Shown: positions 35,015 through 49,600 of the stretch, in pieces
Position numbering within the stretch: the stretch's first letter is position 1
How the letters are laid out: each line of letters opens with the position of its first letter
Source of the DNA: Parascedosporium putredinis
Lineage: Eukaryota > Ascomycota > Sordariomycetes > Microascales > Microascaceae
DNA length: 64,000 bases
NCBI GenBank assembly: GCA_949357655.1
Contig: CASHTG010000004.1
Coordinates: 558,001-622,000, forward strand
Reading direction: 5' to 3'
Program-made: the position numbers and the translations under genes
The notes under the pieces: model-generated
Seen by the model: the letters and a program-made list of their open reading frames with translations, nothing else
Told to the model about the DNA's origin: nothing
Databases searched by the model: none

Positions 35015-37875
35015 CTCAAGGAGCGATGACCTAACGAGAACCTAGATTGGCTCTGGAGACTAAGATCCGTCAGTCTATAATCAGCACTGCTACACCGCTG
35101 GGACTAAGTTTGGGCCCGTACAGGTAAGACTTTTTCAGTGTCTACCGAAAGTCACGTTTACTTTAGGTATGAAGCGAGAGATACCGTAGCAAAGCTTGGA
35201 TGCGCAAGCCTTTATGCTGAAGGTTGGTTCCGGTTCGGAAGTTTCGACCTGGGCGTTGGTTTCTGCCAGATTGAGAACGAGGCGAGCGGGGTTCGGTAGC
35301 CCTATTTATACACACGATAGCCGCAGCCTTGCGACAAGACGCCACTTCATGCCACTCACGTGAAGGCACCAGGCTCGCGCTGGCTGGCGATACCAATCAG
35401 AACTCGATATTGAGGGGCGGGCCTTGATTGAAGTACCATTGCCTCTGAATCGACCCTATGTCTTAGCAGATCGAAGTGGCACGCGTAGCCGCAGAGCGAC
35501 ACTGGAGGGAGTTGCTAGTGCCCAATGTCTAGATCAGATCAGATACCACGAGAGCGCCAGGTAGCTCGTTCCAATATGCAACGGTGGAATAATGAGTACG
35601 CGCCATATGGACGCAAACGACGATGGCCGCCCTGCATACTTGGTAATTCACATGAGGTAGGAGGCGTAACGAGGCACACATTGTAGTGAAGAGGATCATG
35701 ACGGCGATGGTGATGGCCTCTATGACGCACAGTTTCTCCTTAACCTCTTTTCTCCCACTTTTGCTTGGATCTTAGCATCTTTTCGTATACTTTGCAGCGA
35801 CTGCGTGGAGGTCCTAGAAGAGCTAACTTTGCTGTTAGGGGCGCTCAACAGAACTCAACACAACCGGGGTTGGCTTACGGCAGATGCCACCAAAGAATCA
35901 GTATATATATCTACCTATACACAGATCTACTCACTCGTGCTTTCATCTTACTCTCTATTTCACTTTGATCCGTTAGATATACTCCCTACAATAGATCGCG
36001 AGCGTGGGATTGATGCTTCGAGGTCGAAAGTGGGGCGGTGGGGTTTGGGTTCATCCCAGAATTTCATAAAACGTCACCAAGCGACTGGGAGACTTGTCGT
36101 CATAGAGGGCGCTTATTATCGCCCTTGCCGATTCTAGTAAGTGGCGGGTTCGAGAGGAAGAAGCTAGGTACAAAAAGAGTTCGCGGCCTTGCGCTGGGTG
36201 GTCCATTCTCATCTGGGGAAAGGGGAGTCGTGAGTGGTTACTTGCACTTGATCTAACCTCTTCAATTCAAGTCCACTGAGATGTCGTCGGGACAGAGATT
36301 CGTGCACGGATCGAACAGGAACCGCCGCACGCGTAAAGCGACCCTATATATGTAGCTTCAGAACAAGTGGCCGTAAAAAGACAGCCACGACAAAGAACTC
36401 CGTATCTGCCATTCCCTATCATCAAACATCAGGCGCCTGGCTCCTCTCCCCTTGACCATAGGCCCTCCTCGTCTTCCTCTTACACAGCATCCATCTCCAA
36501 CCTTATCCGTTCCCATCGTCCGCTCACATCCATCTCAGACCGTGCGCTGGTGCAGGCGAACAAACAAATGCGATTGACCTCAGGATAAGCTAGACAACGA
36601 TCAACTTCGGGCCGGCCTTGTCTCCACATATCGCATTTTACCGTGGGAGAGGCTCTGAACCGGGCATAGATAAAAATAGTAACCATTTAATTTATAAAGA
36701 GGCCCAGGGCAGCTCGAACAAAACAAAACACCCCAAAACACTAACACGCAGACATACGCGCACGATACACGCGACGAAGAATGAACCCATCCCATTTCTC
36801 GTCCGATATTAGCGGCCTATTTCCTCTCAGGATCTAGGAGCATATTGCTCCTCACAATTCATCCCCCGCTTGCTCCTTCCTTGATACACACTCGCCCCCA
36901 CCTTCTTTCTCCCTCATCCGATACCAATCTCGTAATGACGCCGCCTAATACCGACCCATCCCAACTTCTTCACTCCGGCTTGTGGGCCAAACTTGGCCTT
37001 CTTACTTTCCCCTTCGTTCCTTCTCTATCTTCTCCCGTGCCATCATCGTCTTTCCCATCTACGTCCTCGTTGCCTTTATCCTTAGACCATGTCCAACGGT
37101 ATCGTCAGGCACCTAACCTCCCACGTGCCCTCATATGATGCAAAGGCGCTTGGTCAAGGGTTAATTTTAGCAACACGGGTTACGCAATTAAAGGCTCACA
37201 ATCGTTAATTAGACGCTGAGTGGGAGCAGCCCAGCGTAAGGTCAAATAGACAGGTCATGATATGCGCTGTGGCAGACACAGCTATACACAGATACCGACG
37301 AACAGCGCCATGCGATAAGACGAAGAGAACTGAGACTCGAGCCATCCAATACAGTGGATATGCCTCCTCCATGGTCCTCATGGTTTCACACGTTGGTTAA
37401 GGCAAGACTGTAAACAATGAATAGTATGTTGCTCGGTTAAAACTTTGATATGTGGATGTATATGCTCCTACTCCATCATCCTTTTCAATGCCTCCTCAGT
37501 CCATCGCAAGCCAGCCTACCCAAACTGCTAAAGAAGAAGTAAAAAAGGTCGAGATCAAAATACCGTGTGTGTGGGTCATGACAGTAAAAATGAGGAATAC
37601 TTGAAAAGGAAAATTGAAAATATGGGCTCGAATATGATAAAAAAACAAAGAAAAAGGACATGAATTAGGGAGGATGGCGACGATCAAAGGAGAACGAAGC
37701 CCCAATCTCCCTCAATCTTTTCTCCATGTCCCACCAATAATACAACCGACCCATGTCCATCCGGCTTAGTTTACTCCTTGCCCCCGTAGGCATCAACTAT
37801 CAAATCAGGTCGCGAGGCCCAATCTCTCTCTCTCTGTCTCTGTCTCTCTACTTCTCCTCCCCGGCGTGAAAATGC
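35015..37875. other. Intergenic region between the NLR and laccase genes
   Basis: 2.9 kb holding the NLR promoter (minus-strand gene) and the laccase 3' flank. Frames are short and overlapping. AT-rich runs with TATATAT occur near 35900. A CT/GA simple repeat lies at about 37825-37850. Nothing is recognisable as a gene. Confidence 0.45.
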
Positions 37876-40641
37876 TTACCACAACCACCTCCTCCTCGAC
37901 TTCAATCCCGAATCCAACATCGGCAACCACGGGCACGTGGGCGCATACTCCCTCCACGCGTTGCAGTTGGGCACCATCTGGTTCAGCTTCATGAGCGACG
38001 AGATCTCGTCCTTGCGCTCCAAGAACTGCATACCGAAGCCCTGGCTCACGTGCCAGCCAATGTGGCAGTGCAGCAGCCACGCGCCCGGGTTGTCGGTGAA
38101 GAAGGCAATCACCATCCAGCCGCTGCCGGGCATCTGCTCGACGTCGCGGCGCGGGGGTTGTCGAACTTGAGCTGGGAGAAGTGCTCCTCGCGCTCGAAGC
38201 GGCCCTCGCCCTTGCCGAGGACGAGGAAATCGTGGCCGTGCAAGTGGATGGGGTGGGGAGGATAAAGTTGTTCTGGATGATCCAGTACGTCCACACCTCG
38301 GCGTCGGGGAGCTCGATGATGTTGTGCTTGGGCTTCCAGTTGTTGTCGCTCTCGTAAATGTACTCGAGGATGGGGTGGTCCCACTCGATCTCGATGTCCA
38401 CGTCGTTGATCTCCCACCTAAACACCTTGCCGCGGAAGTCCACGACGGGCTGCTCGAGGGTGACGGTCATCTCGTGGGGTTCGAAATCCGCGGGGTCCAG
38501 GTTCCTCCTCAACCAGGGAACGAGGTCCTTTTCGTTTTCGCAGGCCGCGGCAAAGGCGACGCCCTGGTCCGTGGGGAGCGCGGTGTCGTCCGCGCCCTCG
38601 TACGAGAAGATGGCGGCGGGGAACTTGTTGTCCGACCTTCCGCATCTGTTGGTCGCCTCGAGGGTCACGTTGAACCAGTAGTTGCCCACGGGCTGGTTGG
38701 CTTCGACGATGACGTCGTACCGCTGGCCCACGGCGAGGAAGATGTGCTCGCGCTCCGTAGGCTCGGTCGCCACAAGATCGGCCTGGATGATCTTCATCGT
38801 ATGCCCGACGAGACTGACGGTGATGGAGTTGTCGACGCTAGTGTTGATGAGACGTAGGCGATGGGTCTTTCCAGGTGTCAACTTGAGCCGGTCATAGGCG
38901 CCCTTGGTCGGGTCGGAGTGGTGTACGTTTTTGCCACGGAAGAGAATATTTTGGCTGTCTGGAGGACCGCTTATCTCGGCCTTGCGCCCGAGGTTGTCGG
39001 CTGTCTCATGGTAGTAATCCGTGATGACATCTGGAATTTCCCTGGTTAGAAACAGTCCCTCGGCGATGAAAAAAGGAACCCTTTGTCAGGCAACCTCAAA
39101 TGATGCGATACTTACAAGGGCCGAGGTCGATGTCGTAATTCTCCACTGCAGGGCCATTCACGATCATCGCTCCAACGATACCATTTCCATATTGGCTACC
39201 AAAGTGGCTGTGATACCTATTTCGTTTCGCGCGACGACGTGGACGCTCACGGTTAGAAAATTGCGCGCTTCGTTCTTTGTAGCCTAAATTGGCAAGAGAG
39301 GGTGGACACGTACCAAGAGTTGCCGTATTGGACGACGTGGAAAGCATACGTCTTGGAGCTGCCAGGAGGAATAGGGCATTCCGTCACTCCGTTCGCTCCG
39401 TCCTGGTTGCTCTCTCCGATCTGCCTGATTCCGTGCCAATGGATCGATGTGCTGGAGAGAGAGACAGACTCGTGTTAGTTGTTTAGCCGCCAAAAACCCC
39501 CAAAATTTACGAACCGCCTCCCCACAAGGGAGGCGGCATGACTGAGGGGAGGGGAAATGATTAAGATGAGAGAAGGGAAACAAATCAAAGTATCTTACCC
39601 ATTGTCTTGAAGCATGTTATGCACGTTGACAATAACATAGTCGCCCCAATCTATTCAGCATTGTACGTTAGAACGTGGCGATTCGAGTCAGGCATCCTGA
39701 CCAGCAACGCAGAGAGTAGGGTAAGCGTGTAAGTGAGAGCGTAAGAGCAAGAGCCCATCTAGCCCTAAACGCATGGCCCTAAATAGATTTGGGGGCATGT
39801 CCCCCAAGAGTCGTGCATATGTGTGTGGATGTGGTGCGGAGGTGTACGATGGTGGGTGTGGAAGTGGTTTGTGCCTGTGGCAAATATAGACCTCGGTCCA
39901 TATTAAGGGATAGGATAGGACTGCAATGGGGGAAGAATGGGTGATAGTGTCTTACCAGCCTCAATTGTAGGGCCCGGAAATTGTCCTGTCAGAGGATTTA
40001 GAGTTAGCCTAAAAACAACATTCCATCTTCTTGAGCTTGCAAATTATAGCCCAGGGGCGATTGGTTATTGAGAGGGGCAAAAACAGAGCTGGCCTCCCTT
40101 TCCCGGGCCGGTCCAACCGATCGGGACCGAGTACGGCCCTCATGACCTTTGCCCCATTTTCTTCGAATCTTGGACTTACCATTGATAAGCATGGCATGCT
40201 TAACCACGCCGTCTGGACCCTCCCAGTTGGTTTCGTTTGTGATGTACAGATCATATTCCCTGTTGTTCTATCAAGTGCCCCACGGAGAGTCAGCGCACAA
40301 ACCAAGTCATATCGAGGAGTGAGTCTTTTGGTATCGATGCGAGACGAGCCAAGCAAGATAGCTCTGGTTCCTTCAATTACTTTTTTTTTTTTTTTTTTGG
40401 GTCAACTTACAAAGGCCGGTGGAGGATCAATCTCGTTCTCCTTGTCAATCGTCCAGTTGTTCATCCAGCACCGCCTGTTCTCGGGACCGTGCTCTCCGCA
40501 GGCCCTACCTCCGGGCGTGATGACGGTAGTTTGCCTTTCCGCAACCTTGACGCCCTCCTTAGCGGGGATCGGTTCGCCCAAGGCAACGCTGCTCAAGGCC
40601 AGGGCCGAGAGCGCTGCCTTGAAGAAACCCCAGTTCTGCAT
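37876..40641 (-). CDS. Laccase (ascomycete multicopper oxidase), secreted
   Basis: Oxidises phenols, reducing O2 to water. Seven exons: 40641-40411, 40267-40180, 39985-39956, 39650-39599, 39451-39314, 39216-39116 and 39030-37876. Signal peptide MQNWGFFKAALSALALSSVA, then a short propeptide region. The four copper-binding motifs are complete: HWHGIRQ, WYHSHFGSQYGNG, HPIHLHGHDF and HCHIGWHVSQGF. The residue at the usual T1 axial position is Phe. The C-terminus carries DSGL followed by KSRRRWLW; asco-laccases are cut after DSG(L/V/I) so that the new end plugs the oxygen channel. Two breaks, G4 at 38255-38258 and G5 at 38153-38157, each need one base, giving exactly 599 codons. N-glycosylation sites such as NETN are present. 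Laccases commonly act in lignin breakdown, pigment formation or detoxification; which applies here is unknown. Confidence 0.96.
40381..40398. repeat. Poly-T run in laccase intron 1
   Basis: Eighteen T residues on the plus strand lie close to the donor of the first laccase intron (the gene is on the minus strand). Long homopolymers like this are hard to size, so the true length is uncertain. Confidence 0.9.
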
Positions 40642-43600
40642 CGGTGCGGTGGGGGTGGTGATGGGCTAGCGCAACTGCAGTGGTGACGAATGGAGAGTGC
40701 ACACACGAGACAAAGAGAAGGAAGAGAGGATAGTAAACGAAAGTAGAGGCCTTCAGAAAGAACCGAAAGAGCCTCGATAAAGCGAAGGGTGGGAGGGAAG
40801 AGAGAGAGAGGTCACCTGGAGAAAGGACGGAGAAGAGAAAGAAGACCACAAAGTGTAGACGAGATGCGCAAGGGAGCGATTAGCTTATATATTTCAACAA
40901 AATAAAGAAAGCAAACTATCTAGCCTCGTTAATGAACAATATAGCTCGTGCAGTCCCGCCTCCCGAGGACAAGAAGTGGAAAACGAAGCAGAGGGTCAAA
41001 AAGAATAGGGCAGCAAGGTACGAAGTAGACTCCAGCTGTTCGGGCAAAGGTTGTGCACGCACAGTCTCTCCTTCCCCAGCCTACCAAGTACTATGCGCGT
41101 ATGGTATATACGAGCCCGCTTCCAAAAAGACTCGCACCACACATCTTCCAGCCCGGATGCTATGCGCCAGGTACCTCTTTCCCGAGTCAAAGAACGGGTC
41201 TGGAGAAAAAGGGCAATGCACAGCCCGGGCTCATGTCGAAGAATCTCCTGCCGTTTTCCCCTTGGCTTTTTCTTTCGCTTCTTTTTTTCTCTTTTGGTAG
41301 CCGTTACACTGTGATTTTTTTCTTGGATCTCACCACGCGTCACTTCTCCTCCTGTTCATCCACCTTCCTTCAACGTTGCAACCCGCAAAACCTACCATTC
41401 ACGCATGTCCTATATATTAGCTGACATTCCCCGTGGCTTGGCCATGAGGATATGGCCAGAGAGCATCGTTTCCTACGGATCCACAACCGCTTCTCTCTGT
41501 GCCACGGCATGCCGAGGCCATCAAAAATATTCTAGGCGCAGTCGAGGATGTGTCCAGGCAGATAAACCAAGATCTGCGCAACATCGCCGAAGCGAATATA
41601 CTAAGGAACGGGATTCGCTCCTCCCAATCGATCCACCCTGAATATGACGATGCGTAGCACCAGACCTCGCTTTTCTCCCCCTGTAATTGGACTTCTTCGT
41701 GCATGGCACACAGTTCAATTGCTGCTAATTCTATATGGGGAACCCTTGTTGCCCATACAGGTACCCGCGTGTCGGCGGTCACGGACATGGCGACGATATA
41801 ATTTGGATAAGCTCGACGGGGGCGGGGAGGAAGGAGAGCTAACTTTGAAGGATGGGCCAGAACCGCGCCCGAGTCTGCCCATCGTCAATAGACATTGAAC
41901 TAACGACGATCCGAGAAGGAGATAAAAAAGCAAAAGGATCAATTGAATTGATCCTAGCATGAATTACTGTGCCTTTCAGTAAAACCAAAAAAGGCACTGC
42001 CCTGAAATGGCAACCATCCACGTTCGCCACTCCCCAGGGAGGACATCAGGAAGCAAGGAACAGGACACAGGTCGATCCATCCAATGTATTGAAAGCATTC
42101 CTCTTCAAGTTTAGCCAGTACAGCCAAGAACGTAGTCTGTGGGTTGGTAGATGTACACCTACAACGTGGAGATCGGAGACATCCAATCCCAACCATACCC
42201 TTGGCATCGACATATTAACCACTGCCATTGGAGAAATCCAAAGTCGCGGCATGGCTTACCATGTGCAGGTTCCGTCTAAAAGAGTGTGCCAGCTCGGGTG
42301 GGCGCAGGGGGCGGCCGATAAAGCATTGGAACCTATGCTCGGCTGCCGACCGGTAAATATAGCTACATTTAGATGATCGACAAGCCCCGCGGGCCATCTC
42401 TCCCCCTCCTCTACGAACCGCGAACGTGCAGACCAGGCACGCTTCGCTCTGACCTAGCACACACACACGCATGCGCGTGGAGCACCTCATTGAGACCGAG
42501 AAACCGGGGGCTGAGAGATTGTGCAGCAGAGCATGTGCATCGTATCATGCCCCCGTCCTCGTCATCAAGGCCTTCTCCTCTTCCAGCAACAGTAGTCATA
42601 GAATCTGACCCAATTACGACTGCGGCGCACTACAGATAGACTCACGACATCTTATTTACACGGCGGCGAAGTACTGTCACCAGTCGAAGAGGTCCGCCAC
42701 AAAATAACCAACTACATACCATATCGATTAGTAGGAAACATAGAGACAAGTACACACCTTGATATTAGGTGGGCGGATGATCCTACCCAAGCTTACGGCC
42801 GCCTTTTCGGAGATGACCCCATCGCACGATCACCGAGTGGTCCGCATCTTGTTGTAGAAGCCGCGCAGAATGACGGCAGAGAGCGGTAATAAAACCCGGG
42901 GTCATCGCGGCCTACTGGCACTCCGAGGGACAAACGGGCCTATCATGTAAATCGTAAAATACGTTCGTTGAACTACTAGGTACAGACACTAGAGCTCGTG
43001 TCTACTATCCTGACAAGGCCCCTGATTAGATGATTAGATTTATGGGGCTAAGATCCACAAGGTATCTACCAAGGGCATATTTCGAGATTGACTGCGGCCG
43101 CGCATAGGCAAGATTGCCTGCTTGCTCTTCCCTCCCAAGGAACTTGTGGAGGGCTCAACCACGGCAGTGAGAGAGCAATGTCTTGCATCGTACGTCTCCC
43201 ATCTAGACCCGCGATGCGTCTTTCCAATCATGTAATGGCGGACGTAAGCTCGAGGCTCGCAAACGCAGGGGAAGGGGATCTATCCGCTTCTGCACGGGAG
43301 ATTAAGGAAGGCTATGGTTGGCGACATAGCCCCCATGCCCCAATGAATGCAGGATCCTACTAGGTCGTTCATGCATCTATATCAACCTTGGAAGCTTCCA
43401 AGATGCCAGGAACAATCCTTCTGGAAATAAAGGACCTTGAATATTCACCGAAAGCCTGCCCGTGTCAAGCAGGGGAACACGTACTTCATGCCGCCGTGCT
43501 TCCGTGCTTCCGTCGCTGCTATGCCGGGCGGGCAGGAGTTTGCTTCCCGCCAGGTCTTTCGCGGTTGATCCTCTACCGCACGGCTAAGCCGGGCTCCTCG

Positions 43601-46600
43601 TCTGGCGCCAAGGCGGGAGCAAGGGCATCTCCAATCTCCGAGGAGACTTGCGAGTGAGGAGACCGGTTAGTGCCGTGATGACTTGTGGGATGTGTGGGAG
43701 CAGCAAGGGACTCGCATCAAGAGGATACGCAATAAACCGACGGTGGTCTTTGCAGAATTCTGATCACCGACGGCGAGCCCTCGGGTACTAGGCTGGTATG
43801 TTCGAAGCCGACTCTTCGTCATAGATGCACTTACATACATCTACTTTCTTCGAATGTCGTAAGCATGCGTGGAAGTGGCACATATAGCAGGTGTGCCGTG
43901 AGCCCGGCGATAGAGAACAATCATAACTCTACATGCGATGAAGAGGCCAAATGTAACGTAACTTTCCCTTCAATTTCTGGACTCAGACTAATTCAGTCCA
44001 CTGTCATGTCCCTTGCTCGGTGAATTCGTTCCGCTTCGTTCTCCGAGGAAGGCCATAGCCCAGATTCCTCCTGATATAGTCTCAAGCAGAGCCCACCTGA
44101 ACGAAACTCAACAAGAGAGAGGAGAGGGCCAGAACAAATCAACGCTACAACATATTCCCCTACGCGCAGCAACCGGATTGTGAAATCGGTGCCCGGCCTA
44201 AACCCCGGGGCCCATGCCGCTCAGGTGCCAATCGACCATAGAGATGGGTTACATCGAGAATCCGGTTCCAGACGCTAAACAGGGCCGGTGATACGGAACA
44301 ATGCCGGCCTCTGATGTAACAGTCTCATCGGTACTTCACGTAGGTTTCAACATCGTGAATCCACAAGCCTAAAAAGCCAGAGATGCAAAATCAAGAGGTC
44401 AAGATATCCCATACAACGGGGATTCTCACGGAGATGTGGAGTCGGCGTTTGTCCGGGGTGGCGGCCGACCTGCGCCCCCGCCGTCCACTAATTCGGGGCA
44501 TGCGCTCCTCCCACCGCCCCACGGGGCACTTACATTCCACATCGTCACTCGGCACCCGGACGGACCACCTCCGGCTGCAAAAACCTAGCCGGCGAACTGA
44601 AAAATCATGAAAGCAACAGCCATGGTGAGCTTGGCAGAGAACACTTAACCCCTTCAATTTTCTCTTCGGCCCTCGTTACTAACGGCTAGATTTACACCAG
44701 GGGGAACACTCCCTCAGAGTCGCCGCCTACGATCATGATAGGAGAAGGCGCCAAACTCAGCGTACAAGGAGTTTGATCTTGGGCTTACGACGCAGCACCG
44801 CATTGCACCTCTGATAAAGCTGACACTATCTAATCTAGTTCAGATCATTCTCAAGCTACGTCGTTGAGCCTTGATGGTCACCCCCACTATGATTGCGCGA
44901 CGAAAAGCAGCGTAGGTGCGGAAGAAACGAAGACATCGTCGTATTGTAGACAGCTTTGCAGCTCGCTCTACCTCTGCGAACCCAGAAGACCTCCCACCCC
45001 CTCACGAGCTAGTGATGGGAGGCATGAGACTTGCCAAGTTTCCAAAAATATCTCCGGTAGTAGAAGCGACATATATTGCCAGCGCGGACTCGCCTTCAAA
45101 GCTTACTCGGATTGGTGAGACGATGGAACCGTGTCTGGGGGAGCAAAACCCGAACTGCCGCGCAACCATGTCGGACGAGAATGACAACAGGAAACAGATC
45201 ATTGGCATATCTAAACCGGGCTCACGTCTAAACTAACTTCCCCACCTCGCAAAGCCGAAGGCTATCGCTGAGCGCCGCGCATGCAGAGTTTTGCAAGCCC
45301 GTGTTGTATGTATGTTGTGCGTAAGCAAGGCCGAGACCCATTTCCAAGTCCGGCATTTTCACCACATCACGCGGCAATCACTCATCCCGCAGCCTTTTTC
45401 AGCTTTCACTTATTTCGTAATGTGACGCGGCGTTCCTTGCGATCTCGCCGGGTCTATTATCCGAAAGCTCCGCGAACCTGGGGAGAGCGGACACTTTCCT
45501 TGGCCTATAGGTCTTGGAACGAGATATATGCCCTGAACGCACAAGCATCGTCGTACTATTTTTAGGTGAAGCGAGTCCGACTATAACGTGCATGCAGACA
45601 TGGCGACAAAAAAGGGTCAATTCATATGGCAGTCTCATTGCCGGCGAGCATCTTCGTAGCGAGGTCAACAGCTAGAGAAGGGGGTGGCCGGTGCCCGTTC
45701 ACCATCAACCGGCGCTGGCCGTTAGACTTCAAAGTTGATAACTGCCCTGTTATAGCCTTTCTCTTTGTGGTGAAGAAAAAGGGTTGTCCTCCACTCTTGA
45801 GCAACGAAGCCTCACCAGCATAGGACTCACCGGCTTTACGACTACACTCTTCAGGTGCACAAATCCCAACATTCAGCTTAGGAGGATTCGCAAAAGACGG
45901 CGATCGAGGATGTTGTATCTAGCGACAAGCTCGCGCTGAAGAAAGGTAAGTCTTGGTCGCCAGGCGAAGGGAAGAGCTGCGCCGAGATCGAGGAGGGGCA
46001 CGGTTAGGCCGGACACACACGTCAGGATACTATCGGGCAACGACGAGTGATAACGCAGCGAGGATAAGCTGGTAGAGACAAGTACCAACTCTGTCAGAAA
46101 TAGGATATAGATACTGTGGAGCCATCCGGCGTGTCCCGGGCTGCAAACCCGCAAAGACTCTCCGGCACCCCCTTCCACTATCTGGAGTGGCTTGAAAGCA
46201 GACGGCAGAATGGCCGAGCGCGGATCCGCAAGTTGATAAATCCGATCTGATGAACGAAAGATACTTCCTAGCACTGTGTTGGTACATGGATCTCTTGGAT
46301 AATAACATGCTGTCATGCAGGGGAGATGCGGGCCGGCAGAATTCAAGACGGCAGGAGCCCTGAAAGTCGGGTGGTCTCATCCTCGAGGGTTGCAGATTGT
46401 ATCCAACTGCGTGCTGGGAGGGGAAAGCAGGTACACCATCATCTTCCGAATTCCGAGTTAAAAATAGTGGATTACAGGGGACAGGGTTGTTTGCTTCATC
46501 CCGTGTTGTCGCAATCGTGAAGCTGCCAGTCTAATACCATCGGTGCCTTCGACGGGAACGGGAGGGATCAAGTTCCCACACGTGATTTTAGACAACAACT

Positions 46601-49600
46601 TGAACTGAAAGGCGAGCAATCAAGTCGTAGGTCCCAGCAACCCGCCAAGGTTTTTGTTCAACTCATTTTTAGCACATAGCAACCAATACGGAGAGCGACA
46701 GCTGAGTGAAGCTCGTCTTCGGCTCCAGGGTGTTGAGGCTGCCATTCTTATGTACCATCGAGTCATTCTCCAAGATGCTTATCTACCTAAGAGAGGTCTC
46801 GGCAAGAAAAAAACCCTCGGTAAACGTGCTGTGCTTTTCAGCTTACTCGTTCGGCTCGTCTTACACTCCCGTCGATCCGGTTACTCTATATCCAGCATCA
46901 TCTACTGTCTACATGGATAAAAAGTGTTAACTAGGCCTTCGTACCACGGGTAGTAGCGTTTATTATCACTCAATCGCGTCGCCACCGGAAGGTAGGCCGG
47001 GATCTTGAAAACCGGACCTCGATAGCTTATTTATACTAGCTGAGTGGGGGTGGTGTTGGGTATGATTGGCGGCGACCGTGAACCGGCCGCGGCCGAATCA
47101 AAGCTGTTCGCCACATTACCCTGGAGACTGGCAGTTCCAGGGATGTTGCAGCTAATTGACACTATCACCAGTGAACCATTGATTACTCATATTGATCCAA
47201 ACTCTTCATACAGCGTGAAGCTTAGTTGACAGCCGGACAAGAGAAGCCTTGTGGAGGTTGCGATCAAAACGAAAGGTGCGCGAGGCTTTGGGCCACGAAG
47301 AGCACAAGGGAGCTTGAGGGTGGAAGGGGAAGAGCGGAAAGGTACTCACAGAAGTAGAATCCAGACCAATAAGATCGAGCAGATCTGGAGACGAAACTCC
47401 GGCCGGGAGGCTCGATCTGCAAAGAACCTTCAAAGACAGAGCCTTTCATACCTATAAGGCTCCTACAAACTCGTGAAAAGTATACTCCATGGAAATCTAG
47501 ACACGCCCATAGATTCAAGCTCTATCAAAAGCAAGATTCCAAGGCCGTTGGCTAAGTCTCCAGAGAGGCAGAACTACTCGTCCTCATCGCGATAGCCTCA
47601 ATGTATTACAAAAGGCCGGCGTACGATGAGCTCCAGGAAAGGTTTTGCCCATAATTACACCATCTACGCCTGAGCGAGGTCATTCCTGAATAAACATAAA
47701 AGATGGAAAGTAGGTCCCGGAATGGCCGCGCCGCCGCCAACGGAGGGAAGCAGGTAGTAGCTTCCTGTTTAGATATATCGCCATTCTTGTAGCTTCATTC
47801 GGGTTGGGCGACGCTTGCCGCCATAGATATAACTCTTCTCGATCGCACCTTCTAGCGGTTAGAGCACCTGGTACGCTCCTTCCCTTCCCCACCTCGCCCT
47901 GATCGACGATAGCATTTCGTCTATGAGTTGTGCCAAACTATGAGAAGTTCGTCTTAGGAATCGGGCTGATCCTTTCTCCTTCGTATCATGATTATCGTGT
48001 ACCGACCGGCCCCTTTCAGCTTAGTACAAGTAAAGACGGTCGTTAGGAAAACCTGGATAATTCGATAGAGTTAACAGCTAGGTTTATCCACAGATGGCAT
48101 TGCCAAGGGAAGATTCGAATCGAAATCCGAGCCCGAGCACTTAACGGAGAGGGAACATTGAAGCTCGAATCGGGTCGGGTATTTTCTTTGCCTTGGATGA
48201 CGGCTACAAAGTTTTCCCTGACAAGACAATGCCAACACTCGTACAAATTCGAGAAGAAACTCATGACAATCTAGTCCCGAAGCAAGAGCCAAACACGCGT
48301 GGAATCATACACCGAGTTTTTTTTTACCGTATCGCATAAGGGTGCCCATAGAGGCCCGAAGGCTTTTTGAAGCCTGGGCCTGAGTGACCAGAAATATCAG
48401 GCTAGGTTTACAACTTTAGCCCACTACTCCGCCGGTCATTCCAGGTTCGTCTCCTTGGTGCTTATCACGGCGTTGAATTGACATCAGCCCATGCAAGCAG
48501 ATTTTTTCTCCTCATAAGAAGACCCTTCAGGAACAGCCTCCGTCAGCGACGGAAAGGGACAAAATGAATGAAATAAAATGCCGTGGTTCGACGTCCTCAA
48601 GTCACACAGCGAGAGGCCAAAACGTGTGGCCGATTTCATTTAAGCCGGCGACCGGATTTGTATCTTCGCCGACGGCAATCAACGCAATGGGGAGCTGTGG
48701 TTGGCTGGATACATCCGCCGCATTCATCCTCATCCTTTTGGCATATCTACCTTTGCTCACTTTCCCAAGCGAACGCCGACCCATCAATGACAGAGAGTGC
48801 TTTCACCGGCAACTCGGTTGGCCCCCTCCCCTTGTTGCTGCCCAGCTGTCCAGCTGCTCGCTACCGTCCCGTCCTCCCGGACCTTGCCCGTATTCGTGCT
48901 TTTCTTGTCACAACGCACTCGAGGACAAGGGGAGAAATCTCCCAACCCCCATTTCTCCAGCCTTTTCCATACCTATTGGGGGCTACCAGGACACAATGTT
49001 GAGGACAAACTGTCAAAGGTATCTTTCCTCCTGTAAATGTGATTGATTTTGGTCCTCTGAACAGGCTCTGGCAAAAGCCCAGCAGAAAGGGACAGGCCAA
49101 GGTGCAAGCAATATCTCAACAGCCATCGATGGGATTGAGCTTTCGGCAACCCGCGCCGCATATTTTCCAGCTCCCGCTCTGAAGCATAAGATAAAGATTG
49201 ATCTATTTTTTATCTTTTATTTCTTTTGGAAAGTGGATGTACGCCCTCGTCCCGAGGCCGCCTGAAACTCCCCCTGGCCATGGTTCCCGATATTGGCGCA
49301 CGCAGTCCGTTTCTGGACCCTCTGACCGCCACCCGGGCCTGTCGAGCTGTCGGGGCGAAGTCCGAACGCGGGTTGTCTCCCACAGCCAGGGGTGGCCCTC
49401 TTCCCCTTCTCTTCCTACTTCCCACCCTCCCTCCTCGGCGGACAGTCTGGACAGGCCGACTTTCAGTTCCGTCCAGGTATTCCACTTTATTCGCTTCGAG
49501 GCCAGGAGAGAAACCCTCCGAGCCGACTCGGCTCATGATAAGATTTGTGCCTCCCGATCTTGACCTCAGAAGTGAGAGAGGGGTAGGGTACGTCAAAGGC

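Noticed and set aside
38324..38857. 177-codon plus-strand frame inside the laccase gene
   Set aside because: It is the antisense of the laccase copper-oxidase domain, which has full motif support on the minus strand.
45873..46346. 157-codon minus-strand frame
   Set aside because: Overlaps another minus-strand frame of similar length and has no motif, signal peptide or convincing start context.
48060..48130. Possible tRNA (a GATTCGAATC string resembling a B box)
   Set aside because: No matching A box, acceptor stem or cloverleaf could be drawn around it.
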